From Chlorobiota bacterium (lineage in GTDB: Bacteria > Bacteroidota > Bacteroidia > Bacteroidales > JAADJA01), in assembly GCA_030592565.1 (NCBI GenBank), contig JAUVIX010000007.1, positions 1-21,834 of the forward strand: 21,834 bases of DNA, in the 5' to 3' direction. The notes below the pieces were generated by a model. It was not told where the DNA came from and did not search any database. It saw only the letters and a list, made by a program, of their open reading frames with translations. The number at the start of each line of letters is the position of its first letter. Within the stretch, counting starts at the first letter, position 1. Both the position numbers and the translations under genes were made by a program. Of this stretch, positions 8,052 through 15,708 are shown piece by piece.

Positions 8052-8079
8052 TTGTATATTTAATTTTTTTGTATATTTG
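8052..8079 (+). promoter_or_regulatory. Bacteroidota-type promoter of the first T9SS cargo gene
   Basis: TTG at 8052-8054, a 17-base spacer, then TATATTTG at 8072-8079: both boxes of the Bacteroidota promoter at acceptable spacing. An 11-base direct repeat (TTTGTATATTT at 8051-8061 and 8068-8078) spans the two boxes. The predicted leader before ATG 8121 is about 35 bases. The segment TTTTTTGTATATTTG recurs before the next gene. Confidence 0.65.
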
Positions 8080-8120
8080 TAAGCAACTAAATTAAATATT
8101 AATTATAAACTGCTTCACTT

Positions 8121-9260
8121 ATGAAAAAGTATCGATTACTAACATCCGGCAAGCCAGTCTGGCTAATCTTATTGATTGTAATTTTTTTCTTCCCAACAGT
8201 CAGTTCGCAATCTGTAAATGCTTTCATTGATAAAAATAGTGATGGCGTTTCTGATGATTATTCACATCAATCTCTGTTTCAAAACAGTGATATTATCTTT
8301 AGTGTAAAAGATACCGGAGATATAATTCACAGTATTCCAGATCCTGGTACTTATTGCCAGGGATTAACCTGGGATGGTGATTATTTGTGGTGCTCTGAAA
8401 TCATTTGGAGTAAGCTCTACCAACTTGACCCCATAGATGGAACTGTAATAAAATCATTCACTGCTCCTGGAACTCATATAGAGGGTATGACCTGGGACGG
8501 CACATATTTATGGGCTTTGGACAATGGTGGAGGCCCATACGAATCAAATATGTTATACAAAATTGACCCTGACGATGGTTCTGTAATAAGTTCATTTGAA
8601 ATAAATAATGCTATCTGGATACATGGAATAACCTGGGACGGGCAATATTTTTGGATGAATGATTTTTCTACACAAAAAATCTACAAAGTAGATCCTTCCA
8701 ACGGCAATATTATAAACAGCATCAATACACCATCAACAAAATCTATCGGGCTAACCTGGGATGGAACTCATTTATGGACAGATGATTTTGAAACTCACAA
8801 ACTGTATTGCCTTGATCCTTCTGATGGTACAATCATCTATGAAGTTAACGGTCCTTATGGCAATCTACGTGATCTTGCGTGGGATGGGCAGTATTTATGG
8901 GTGATAGAACGAACATCATCAACTGTGTATCAGATGGATGTAGGGTATGTTGTTTCAATTAATGATCCGGAATTATTGTCAGATGATATTACTCCTCTAT
9001 CTGTTTACCCGAATCCGGTTTTTGACAAAATGAATATTGAATTTTTGCTCAATACAGAATCAAAGGTGTCAATTGAAATCTTTAATCAGCATGGAGCCTT
9101 GATTAACTGTGTTGCAGATAAGAACTTTTCACCTGGAAAATATGTAATGAAATGGGATAGCAATTCACAATCCAATCAAAAAATATCCAATGGGATTTAC
9201 TATTGTGTTTTAAAAAACGGATCAAAAACAACAAGCAGCAAGTTCATAATTATGAGATAA
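8121..9260 (+). CDS. T9SS-secreted five-repeat (TWDG) beta-propeller-like protein
   Basis: Exported protein of 379 residues. Residues 1-30 form an N-terminal signal peptide (a long charged region, then LILLIVIFFFPTVSSQ). Five repeats of about 41 residues follow, each with a GLTWDGxYLW core, with the Trp at 84, 125, 172, 213 and 254, followed by xxLYQLDPxDGTVIxSF. This spacing suggests a small five-bladed propeller or solenoid. Residues about 290-379 are a T9SS type A sorting domain (LSVYPNPVFDKMNIEF ... NGIYYCVLKNG ... KFIIMR). The protein should cross the outer membrane and be released or anchored at the surface. It is the first of three co-oriented T9SS cargo genes, and its repeats resemble those in the next two. 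No catalytic motif is visible; adhesion or ligand binding is inference. Confidence 0.88.
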   Translation: MKKYRLLTSGKPVWLILLIVIFFFPTVSSQSVNAFIDKNSDGVSDDYSHQSLFQNSDIIFSVKDTGDIIHSIPDPGTYCQGLTWDGDYLWCSEIIWSKLYQLDPIDGTVIKSFTAPGTHIEGMTWDGTYLWALDNGGGPYESNMLYKIDPDDGSVISSFEINNAIWIHGITWDGQYFWMNDFSTQKIYKVDPSNGNIINSINTPSTKSIGLTWDGTHLWTDDFETHKLYCLDPSDGTIIYEVNGPYGNLRDLAWDGQYLWVIERTSSTVYQMDVGYVVSINDPELLSDDITPLSVYPNPVFDKMNIEFLLNTESKVSIEIFNQHGALINCVADKNFSPGKYVMKWDSNSQSNQKISNGIYYCVLKNGSKTTSSKFIIMR

Positions 9261-9272
9261 AAAACATAAATA

Positions 9273-9287
9273 TTTTTTGTATATTTG
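9273..9287 (+). promoter_or_regulatory. Candidate promoter of the second T9SS cargo gene
   Basis: The bases TTTTTTGTATATTTG repeat, letter for letter, a 15-base segment at 8065-8079 in the promoter of the preceding gene. The -7 box TATATTTG is at 9280-9287. The leader to ATG 9359 would be about 65 bases. No good -33 TTG is present, so shared regulation with the preceding gene is inference. Confidence 0.45.
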
Positions 9288-9358
9288 CCGATATCATTAT
9301 CTACATATCATAATTCGTATCATTCAGTTTCTTGGATTACTGGATTAAATCCATCCTT

Positions 9359-12300
9359 ATGAAAAGACTAATAATACTTACAGGAATTGTAATTACTACT
9401 TGCTTCCTATTTTCAAGTTTGCAGGCTCAGGTTGATTTATATAATGATGTTGCACCAAAAACAGAAGTTAAAGCAAATTTTTTTCAAAGCGATAATTATA
9501 TAGACAAGTACCCAAATGCAAAAGCTATTCCTATACCTTCAGATGACATGTTTGATTTGATTTTTGAATACCCCTGCGCAATTGGAGATGGAGAAGCAGG
9601 AATAGAAACGGATGGGATATTTATTTACACAACCAAATGGAACGGTAACCAGTTTTATAAATATGAAATTGATGGAACATTTCTCGATACATTAATAATT
9701 CCAGGTGTCTCAAATATCCGTGATCTGGCTTATGACGGCACTTATTTTTTTGGTAGTGCTGCTTCCACAACTGTTTATGAGCTTGATTTTGAAAATTCCA
9801 TCTTAATAAGTTCATTTTCTGCCCCCACCAATGTTCGGGCTATTGCATACAATGAGGACGAAGATGTTTTTTATGCCAATAACTGGGGAAGTGATATAAC
9901 AAAATTTGATAAAACCGGGAGTAACTTAGGTAGTTTTTCCGTTGGGCCGGTGGGCGTTAGTTATTATGGTTTTGCTTATGATGAAGTTGGAACCGGTTGG
10001 TCATCATCTCTTTGGGGTTATGCACAGGTTGGTGCTACTCAAAATGAAATAATTGAAATGGCTTTACCCGATGGAAATGAAACGGGTGTTTATTTTAATG
10101 TGGGCTCAGTTGCTTCAGTGGAAAATGGAATTGCAGGAGGACTTTGTATAGAAATTGTTTGTTATGATATCACAATTATCGGGTTGTCCCAAAACAAAAT
10201 TATATGGGGATTGGAATTGTGGCCGTTAGGCTGTTGTCCTGAAAACGACCTTGGCATTAATTCCATTATTGAGCCGGCAAGTGGTGTTGGTTATACTAAC
10301 AACGAACCCGTAACAATCAGAATAAAAAACTTCGGGACAAATCCCCAGACAAATTTTATAGTTTCATTCAAACACAATGGCAGCCCACCCTACTATGATA
10401 CTGTTTTCGCTACCATTAATCTTGGTGACACCTATGATTTTACCTTCGACACTACTATTAATATGGCTACAGGCGAGACTCATACAATAAAGGCTTGTAC
10501 TAACTTATCCGGAGATGAGTGCACACTTAATGATTGTAAAACTAAAGTATTGTGGACTAGTCTTTTTGGCAATCTGGAAGGGTATCTGACAAATTGTGAA
10601 AGTGGTATACCTATTGAAGGAGGAACAGTTAACATTGCAGGATATTCAATTATCACAGGGACAGATGGATATTTCTATTTTGAATCGCTTCCTGTCGGCA
10701 CCTGGGAATTAACATTTAATGCGCCTGACTATTGCCCTCCATCAACACAGGTAATGGTAACCATTGAGGAAGGAATGACTACCACATCTAATATTTGTCT
10801 CTCCCCTGCAGAATTTGATGTTGATCCAAACACACTTAACGTTACATTAGAGCCAAACGCAACAACAACAGAAACCATTATCCTTTCTAATCCGGGCACG
10901 TGTAATATTGATTGGAGTGCAGTCCTGGAAGTATTTCCTCCGGCTAATACTGATGACTTCCTTGATGCACAATTTCAGTATCCGCTAAATGGTTCCACAG
11001 GACAGGCAGGCATTGAATGCGACGGAGAGTATTTTTATATTACCAGCACAAATGGGCAAATTTCTAAGTATGCATTAGACGGAACATTTATTGAAACCTT
11101 GTCAATTAGTTTTTCAGGTAGCGACCTGGCTTTCAATGGTACATATTTTTATGGTGGAAACGGAAGCACAACTGTTTATGAAATGGATTTTTATACACAA
11201 ATTCTGGTAAGTACGTTCACTGCCCCGGGAAATGTGCGGGCAATAGCATATAACCACGATCAAAACATTTTTTATGGCTACAGCTGGGGAGGCAATATTA
11301 TTGCATTTGACCAGAGTGGGGCTTTGATAGCTACTGCTCCGGTGGGGCTAAGCGGTGCTAACTATTCGGGTCTTGCTTATGACAACAGCAATGTAGAGGG
11401 GCCTTACCTGTGGGGCTATGGCTTGGTTGGAGCCAATCCAAATACTTTGGTACAAATCCAACTTCCTGATTTAGTCGAAACAGGTCTTATAATAAGCCTT
11501 GGTAATTCATTACCTGAACCATTATCCAATAGTGCAGGCGGATTGTTTACACATCCTGATATTTTCCCAGGAACATGGACATTAGGCGGGATTGTAACTG
11601 AAGAATGGATATGGGGGCTGGAACTGTCAGAGTATTATCCCTGGATTTCTATCAATCCAACTTCAGGAACCATAGCACCAGGTGAAACAGAGGAAATGAC
11701 AGTAAATTTTGATGCATCCAATATACTACCCTGGATTTATGAGGCTGAAATTCAATTTAGCACCTTACCCGAAACAGAGCCTCTAACTGTAGATATTACA
11801 ATGGATTTAGGTTGCTCCCCCTTTATAACAAATCTCGAAACTGAAATGAACTGTGTATCTGTCGAACTCAGTTGGGATATTGTATCAGCCTATCCACCAG
11901 AAAGTTATAATATTTACAGGGATAATGAAATAATAGCAAATGTACCGGATAAATTTTATACAGATTCTCTCTTAATTCCTGATAGTAGCTATATCTATAA
12001 GATAAGTGCTGTATTTGAAGAGATAGGAGAAATATTACCTCTTCCTTCCGATCCTGTTTTTATCCCATTGCCAATAAACCTGGAGCCCTATTCATTAATA
12101 TATTCAATTGAAAATAACCTTTTAACACTTTCTTGGAACTCTCCTGACGGTTGTGTAGCTCCTATTGGATACAATTTTTATCAGGATAACTCATTATTAT
12201 GCTTCAGTTATGATACAACCATTACAATTTCTCCTGATTTATGCGAATATTTTGTAACAGCAGTATATTATTTCGGGGAATCCAATCCATCAAACTCAAT

Positions 12301-12559
12301 TATCATTACCAGTACTGAAGAGATAAAGAATAATCTAATTCAGATTTTCCCAATTCCTGCAAAGGATAATATTAATATCACATCACCAAAGAAAATCAAG
12401 TCAATAAAGATAATGACAAATACCGGTCAGGTTATTTTTGAAGAAGTAATAAATAGCAGGAATTATAAAATTGACACCTCGCCCTTTAAAAGCGGCATTT
12501 ATTTCATTAAGCTGGAAACAGAAGAAGCTAATTTGATAAGGAAGATTATTATTGAATAA
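9359..12559 (+). CDS. Large T9SS-secreted multidomain protein with two propeller-like modules
   Basis: Secreted protein of 1066 residues. ATG 9359 is preferred to the in-frame TTG 9332 because it begins a clean signal peptide (MKRLIILTGIVITTCFLFSS, cleavage near LQAQ). Domains in order: propeller-like module A (about 69-288), a CARDB-like Ig domain (297-400, NNEPVTIRIKNFG), a carboxypeptidase-regulatory-like domain (404-480), a linking beta domain (482-525), module B (538-757, similar to A), an ASH/BACON-like segment (760-817), two fibronectin III-like domains (about 819-986, SYNIYRDNE ...) and a T9SS sorting domain (990-1066, IFPIPAKDNINI ... GIYFIKLETEE). Each module has about five blade-like units with cores such as RDLAYDGTYFFG. 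It is closely related to the gene at 13061. No enzyme active site is recognised; a surface adhesin or glycan-binding role is possible. Confidence 0.88.
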   Translation: MKRLIILTGIVITTCFLFSSLQAQVDLYNDVAPKTEVKANFFQSDNYIDKYPNAKAIPIPSDDMFDLIFEYPCAIGDGEAGIETDGIFIYTTKWNGNQFYKYEIDGTFLDTLIIPGVSNIRDLAYDGTYFFGSAASTTVYELDFENSILISSFSAPTNVRAIAYNEDEDVFYANNWGSDITKFDKTGSNLGSFSVGPVGVSYYGFAYDEVGTGWSSSLWGYAQVGATQNEIIEMALPDGNETGVYFNVGSVASVENGIAGGLCIEIVCYDITIIGLSQNKIIWGLELWPLGCCPENDLGINSIIEPASGVGYTNNEPVTIRIKNFGTNPQTNFIVSFKHNGSPPYYDTVFATINLGDTYDFTFDTTINMATGETHTIKACTNLSGDECTLNDCKTKVLWTSLFGNLEGYLTNCESGIPIEGGTVNIAGYSIITGTDGYFYFESLPVGTWELTFNAPDYCPPSTQVMVTIEEGMTTTSNICLSPAEFDVDPNTLNVTLEPNATTTETIILSNPGTCNIDWSAVLEVFPPANTDDFLDAQFQYPLNGSTGQAGIECDGEYFYITSTNGQISKYALDGTFIETLSISFSGSDLAFNGTYFYGGNGSTTVYEMDFYTQILVSTFTAPGNVRAIAYNHDQNIFYGYSWGGNIIAFDQSGALIATAPVGLSGANYSGLAYDNSNVEGPYLWGYGLVGANPNTLVQIQLPDLVETGLIISLGNSLPEPLSNSAGGLFTHPDIFPGTWTLGGIVTEEWIWGLELSEYYPWISINPTSGTIAPGETEEMTVNFDASNILPWIYEAEIQFSTLPETEPLTVDITMDLGCSPFITNLETEMNCVSVELSWDIVSAYPPESYNIYRDNEIIANVPDKFYTDSLLIPDSSYIYKISAVFEEIGEILPLPSDPVFIPLPINLEPYSLIYSIENNLLTLSWNSPDGCVAPIGYNFYQDNSLLCFSYDTTITISPDLCEYFVTAVYYFGESNPSNSIIITSTEEIKNNLIQIFPIPAKDNINITSPKKIKSIKIMTNTGQVIFEEVINSRNYKIDTSPFKSGIYFIKLETEEANLIRKIIIE

Positions 12560-12698
12560 CGACTTTAGAAAAATATTTTAACAAAGAGTTGGAGTAAAAG
12601 ATGAGCTTATAGTTTTGATTTTACTTGAAATAATTGTGGGTATTTTAATGTAACGGGCTGATATTATGAATTATAATTCTAGTTTTACCTTGCAAAGG

Positions 12699-12708
12699 TC
12701 TCAATCTG
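12699..12708 (+). repeat. Left flanking direct repeat (probable target-site duplication)
   Basis: TCTCAATCTG, identical to 12988-12997 and placed just outside the left end of the inverted repeat pair (two bases, GG, lie between). Identical flanking direct repeats are the footprint of transposition. Confidence 0.75.
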
Positions 12709-12710
12709 GG

Positions 12711-12987
12711 CTAAATATTATTTTGATGTGCTGACAAAATATAGACTGTGAAATTCATCTTCAAAAAACCATCTATTAAATTAGGTGCATTTCATGAAGA
12801 TAAACTCGTTGCACCCCTCACATTTTCCGATAGATATCGGAACTCCCAGCGGGAGAGGAAAGGCCTGCGCGACATCATCTTCCCTCTCATTGAGGAGAGG
12901 GGTAGGGTGAGGTGAAATATAACAACATCAACAAAATAGTATAAAAAGAGTGACAAATTAATGCCAGCACATCAAAATAATATTTAG
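12711..12987. mobile_element. MITE-like non-coding element, about 277 bp, with 23-bp perfect terminal inverted repeats
   Basis: The left end 12711-12733 (CTAAATATTATTTTG then ATGTGCTG) is the exact reverse complement of 12965-12987. The pair is flanked by the 10-base direct repeat TCTCAATCTG, immediately outside on the right and two bases outside on the left. There is no transposase or ORF inside, so the element would need a transposase in trans. A target duplication of 10-12 bases would suit IS4-like families, but the source family is not identified. Inside lies a GC-rich palindromic segment (12811-12914) that looks like an independent repeat. The element separates two tandem paralogous T9SS genes and may affect transcription of the downstream one. 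Confidence 0.75.
12811..12914. repeat. GC-rich palindromic repeat nested in the MITE-like element
   Basis: About 104 bases of composition unlike the surroundings. It contains TTCCGATA/TATCGGAA (12825-12842), CTCCC-AGC-GGGAG (12843-12855) and CCCTCTC/GAGAGGG (12882-12901). The ends GCACCCCTCAC and GGGTGAGGTG are imperfect inverted copies of one another. This layout of linked hairpins resembles dispersed intergenic repeats; copies elsewhere in the genome cannot be checked here. Confidence 0.6.
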
Positions 12988-12997
12988 TCTCAATCTG
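12988..12997 (+). repeat. Right flanking direct repeat (probable target-site duplication)
   Basis: TCTCAATCTG, identical to 12699-12708, abutting the right inverted end of the MITE-like element in the same orientation as the left copy. Confidence 0.75.
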
Positions 12998-13028
12998 TCA
13001 TTTCCCATAGTCAAGTCAATACATTTTG

Positions 13029-13036
13029 TATTTTTA
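13029..13036 (+). promoter_or_regulatory. Weak promoter-like box for the third T9SS cargo gene
   Basis: TATTTTTA, preceded by TTTTG, looks like a degenerate form of the TTTTGTATATTTG segment in front of the two upstream T9SS genes. It lies 24 bases before ATG 13061 and 31 bases after the right direct repeat of the MITE-like element. Confidence 0.3.
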
Positions 13037-13060
13037 CCGCATCAGAAAAAACTCAACAAT

Positions 13061-15670
13061 ATGTGCAAACAAAAATTCATCTTTGTGTTAATAATTGCTT
13101 TAGGCTATTTGACTTCTCATGTTGCTGCACAGCCAGACTTATCTATTAATAATATGCAGGATGTTATCCTGCAACAATCTACGCAAAGTACAATACAAAA
13201 AGGGACATATTGTGTTCCCCAATATTCTAACGGCTGCTCGATGGGTGATGGATTTACTGATTTTGCTGTTGAAGAAATTCAAAACTATGGCTCAGGCTGT
13301 GAAGACAATATGGGGTATGACGGATGGAGCCAATACCTTGGTTTAGGGCCGGCTTTTCTCATCCCGGGATACTCTTATGATTATATTATGCAAACAGGTT
13401 ATGACGATCAGTATGTTACAATCTGGATTGACTTTAATGACGATTTTATTCTATCGGAAGATGAAAAAATACTGATTGATTTTATAATGGAAGAATCAGG
13501 CCAGTTTTATACTGCATCTGTTTCTATTCCTTTGAATGCAACACCAGGATTACATCTAATGAGAGCACGGACAAACTGGCAAAATTCATGCTCTGACCCT
13601 TGCGATGGTTATTCGTACGGGGAAGCAGAGGATTATAATGTGGTTATTGGTGATGCTGCATTTGGCAGTCTGGATGGAACAGTAACTGAATTTGGTGGTG
13701 GAGAACCTGTGGAAGATGCAACCATTTCACTAACCGGTGTTTATAACTATTCTATTGCCACCTATTCAGACGGGTCTTACCTTATTGAGAATATCCTGGC
13801 CGGGGATTATACAGTAGAATGTTTTAAGGAGGGTTATAATATAGAAACAGCATTAGTAACAATAGAAGAAAATATTTTATCAACAAAAAATTTCCAATTA
13901 ACCCACCCTGAAATTATTGTTAATCCAAATAATATTTCAATAACTCTTTCACCCAACTCAACAACAGAAGAAACCATTACCATCGGGAATACAGGTAATG
14001 GCCTGCTAAACTGGTCAACCTCAATATTAGTCCTGAATAATGATCAAAAAGAATTTATGGATTTACAATTTGAATTTCCTGTTGGTGGAAGTGGAGAAGC
14101 CGGAATTGAAACAGACGGGAATTATATTTATTCAACCAAATGGAATGGTGATTCTTTTTATCAATATGAGATTGATGGAACTTATGTGGGCTCCTTTACA
14201 ATAGAGGGAGTAGCAACAATCAGGGACCTTGCTTTTGATGGAACATTTTTTTATGGTGCTGCCGCAACACCAACGGTTTACGAAATGGATTTTGAAAACA
14301 AGATATTAGTCAGTACAATTACTGCTCCCACTGATGTAAGAGCTATCGCTTATAATGACAATGAAGAGGTCTTTTATGCTAATAACTGGAGCTCTCCGGT
14401 ATTTAAATTTTATAAAACCGGAACCACTACAGGAGAGTTTACGGTTGGGCCCGTTGGCGGAAATTATTACGGATTTGCCTATGACAATGCTACTTTTGGA
14501 GGGCCGTATCTGTGGGGTTATGCTCAAATTGGAAACTCGGATAACGAGATCATACAAATTCAGTTACCCTCGGGAACGGAGACCGGTTTTGCTTTAGACG
14601 TGGCTTCCAAGCTTTCAGGACAGGTTTATGGTAATGCAGGCGGATTATTCACCCATCCCAATCTTATTTTTGGAAAATGGACACTGGGTGGTCTGGTTCA
14701 GAATGAAAGAGTCTGGGGGTTAGAACTAACTGATGCACAAACATGGATTGGTGTATATCCCAATGGCGGATCAATTGAAGGTGGAGAGAGCGAAGAAATA
14801 ATTGTTGCTTTTGATGCTACAGATATATTGCCAGGAATTTATGAAGCCGAAATTCACTTTTCAACCTACCCGAATGTTGGTACTCCGGTAGTTGGCATTA
14901 TGATGACAGTTGAAGGAGCATGTTACCCCTGTAATTTGCAGGCTGAATTATTCTGTACCAATATTAACCTGCTATGGGAAATGTGTCCGGCTGGTTGTAA
15001 TCCGGCAGACAGCTATAATATCTATCGAAACGGTGAGATAATAGTAAATGTGCAGGAAATGAATTATACTGATTCTTTACTTTTCCCGGATTCTACTTAT
15101 AGTTATGAAATAACTGCGATTTACGGAGGAGATGAATCGTTTCCCACTCCTCCTGAAGAGGTATATGTCGCTATCCCGGATGATCTTGTACCATTAAACC
15201 TGGACTTTACAACCTCAGGAGATGAAATTACTCTGTTTTGGAACTCCCCGGCAGCGTGTGTTGAGCCTATGGGTTATAACCTGTATCGTGATAATACTCT
15301 ACTAAATACAAGTTTAATTACTGACACTACAATTACCGTTTCTATGGGGAATTACTCATTTTTTGTAACAGCAGTTTATTATTTCGGTGAATCAAACCCT
15401 TCCAATTCAATTATCATTACCGGAACAACGGAAACACATAACAATATAGTTAAAATCTTCCCCAATCCTGCAAAGAACATTATTCATATCACATCACCAA
15501 CAAAAATAAAGACAATGAAGTTATTGTCAAATACAGGTCAGGTTATTCTCGAAAAAAAAGTAAATTCTTTGCATTATAGAATTGACATCTCGTCATATGA
15601 TAGGGGTATCTATTTTGTTAAGCTGGAAACTGAAGAAGCTATTTTAATAAAGAAGATTGTTATTGAATAA
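13061..15670 (+). CDS. T9SS-secreted GEVED-domain protein, paralogue of the upstream gene
   Basis: Secreted protein of 869 residues. Signal peptide 1-24 (FIFVLIIALGYLTSHVAAQ). Residues about 47-197 form a GEVED domain (YVTIWIDFNDDF ... YSYGEAEDYNVVI). A carboxypeptidase-regulatory-like domain (202-280) is followed by a beta linker (285-325), one propeller-like module (336-556) closely similar to both modules of the upstream protein, an ASH/BACON-like segment (560-617), two fibronectin III-like domains (619-788) and a T9SS sorting domain (about 795-869, IFPNPAKNIIHI ... GIYFVKLETEEA). The C-terminal third is nearly collinear with the upstream paralogue even at DNA level (for example 12250-12311 against 15360-15421). 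Compared with its neighbour it lacks one module and the CARDB-like domain but has GEVED. Function unknown; surface binding or matrix role inferred. Confidence 0.9.
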   Translation: MCKQKFIFVLIIALGYLTSHVAAQPDLSINNMQDVILQQSTQSTIQKGTYCVPQYSNGCSMGDGFTDFAVEEIQNYGSGCEDNMGYDGWSQYLGLGPAFLIPGYSYDYIMQTGYDDQYVTIWIDFNDDFILSEDEKILIDFIMEESGQFYTASVSIPLNATPGLHLMRARTNWQNSCSDPCDGYSYGEAEDYNVVIGDAAFGSLDGTVTEFGGGEPVEDATISLTGVYNYSIATYSDGSYLIENILAGDYTVECFKEGYNIETALVTIEENILSTKNFQLTHPEIIVNPNNISITLSPNSTTEETITIGNTGNGLLNWSTSILVLNNDQKEFMDLQFEFPVGGSGEAGIETDGNYIYSTKWNGDSFYQYEIDGTYVGSFTIEGVATIRDLAFDGTFFYGAAATPTVYEMDFENKILVSTITAPTDVRAIAYNDNEEVFYANNWSSPVFKFYKTGTTTGEFTVGPVGGNYYGFAYDNATFGGPYLWGYAQIGNSDNEIIQIQLPSGTETGFALDVASKLSGQVYGNAGGLFTHPNLIFGKWTLGGLVQNERVWGLELTDAQTWIGVYPNGGSIEGGESEEIIVAFDATDILPGIYEAEIHFSTYPNVGTPVVGIMMTVEGACYPCNLQAELFCTNINLLWEMCPAGCNPADSYNIYRNGEIIVNVQEMNYTDSLLFPDSTYSYEITAIYGGDESFPTPPEEVYVAIPDDLVPLNLDFTTSGDEITLFWNSPAACVEPMGYNLYRDNTLLNTSLITDTTITVSMGNYSFFVTAVYYFGESNPSNSIIITGTTETHNNIVKIFPNPAKNIIHITSPTKIKTMKLLSNTGQVILEKKVNSLHYRIDISSYDRGIYFVKLETEEAILIKKIVIE

Positions 15671-15701
15671 GGGATATCCGTTTTTATCATAATAATATCC
15701 C
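15671..15701. terminator. Weak hairpin between convergent genes
   Basis: GGGATAT (15671-15677) pairs with ATATCCC (15695-15701) over a 17-base loop. It starts directly after the TAA of the T9SS gene and ends 7 bases before the stop of the convergent flavoprotein gene. The stem is short and the T run lies in the loop, so termination is uncertain. Confidence 0.4.
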
Positions 15702-15708
15702 TCCAAAA

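Larger units (their letters stand above)
12560..13060. other. 501-base gene-free interval between the two large paralogues
   Basis: No protein-coding potential was seen. The interval holds a MITE-like element with 23-bp inverted ends (12711-12987), flanking 10-base direct repeats, a GC-rich palindrome-rich segment nested inside it (12811-12914), and a weak promoter-like box (13029-13036). Without the element and one direct-repeat copy the spacer would be about 210 bases. Confidence 0.8.

Noticed and set aside
8340..8950. Regularly spaced similar DNA blocks that might be a CRISPR or DNA tandem array
   Set aside because: The repeats are at protein level (TWDG units of about 41 residues) with variable codons, inside one open reading frame.
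9332..9358. In-frame TTG start for the 1066-residue protein
   Set aside because: ATG 9359 starts a standard signal peptide; the nine extra residues would disrupt it.
12560..13060. Hidden small protein or RNA gene in the long spacer
   Set aside because: No open frame with a plausible start and composition was seen, and the structure is explained by the MITE-like element and nested repeat.
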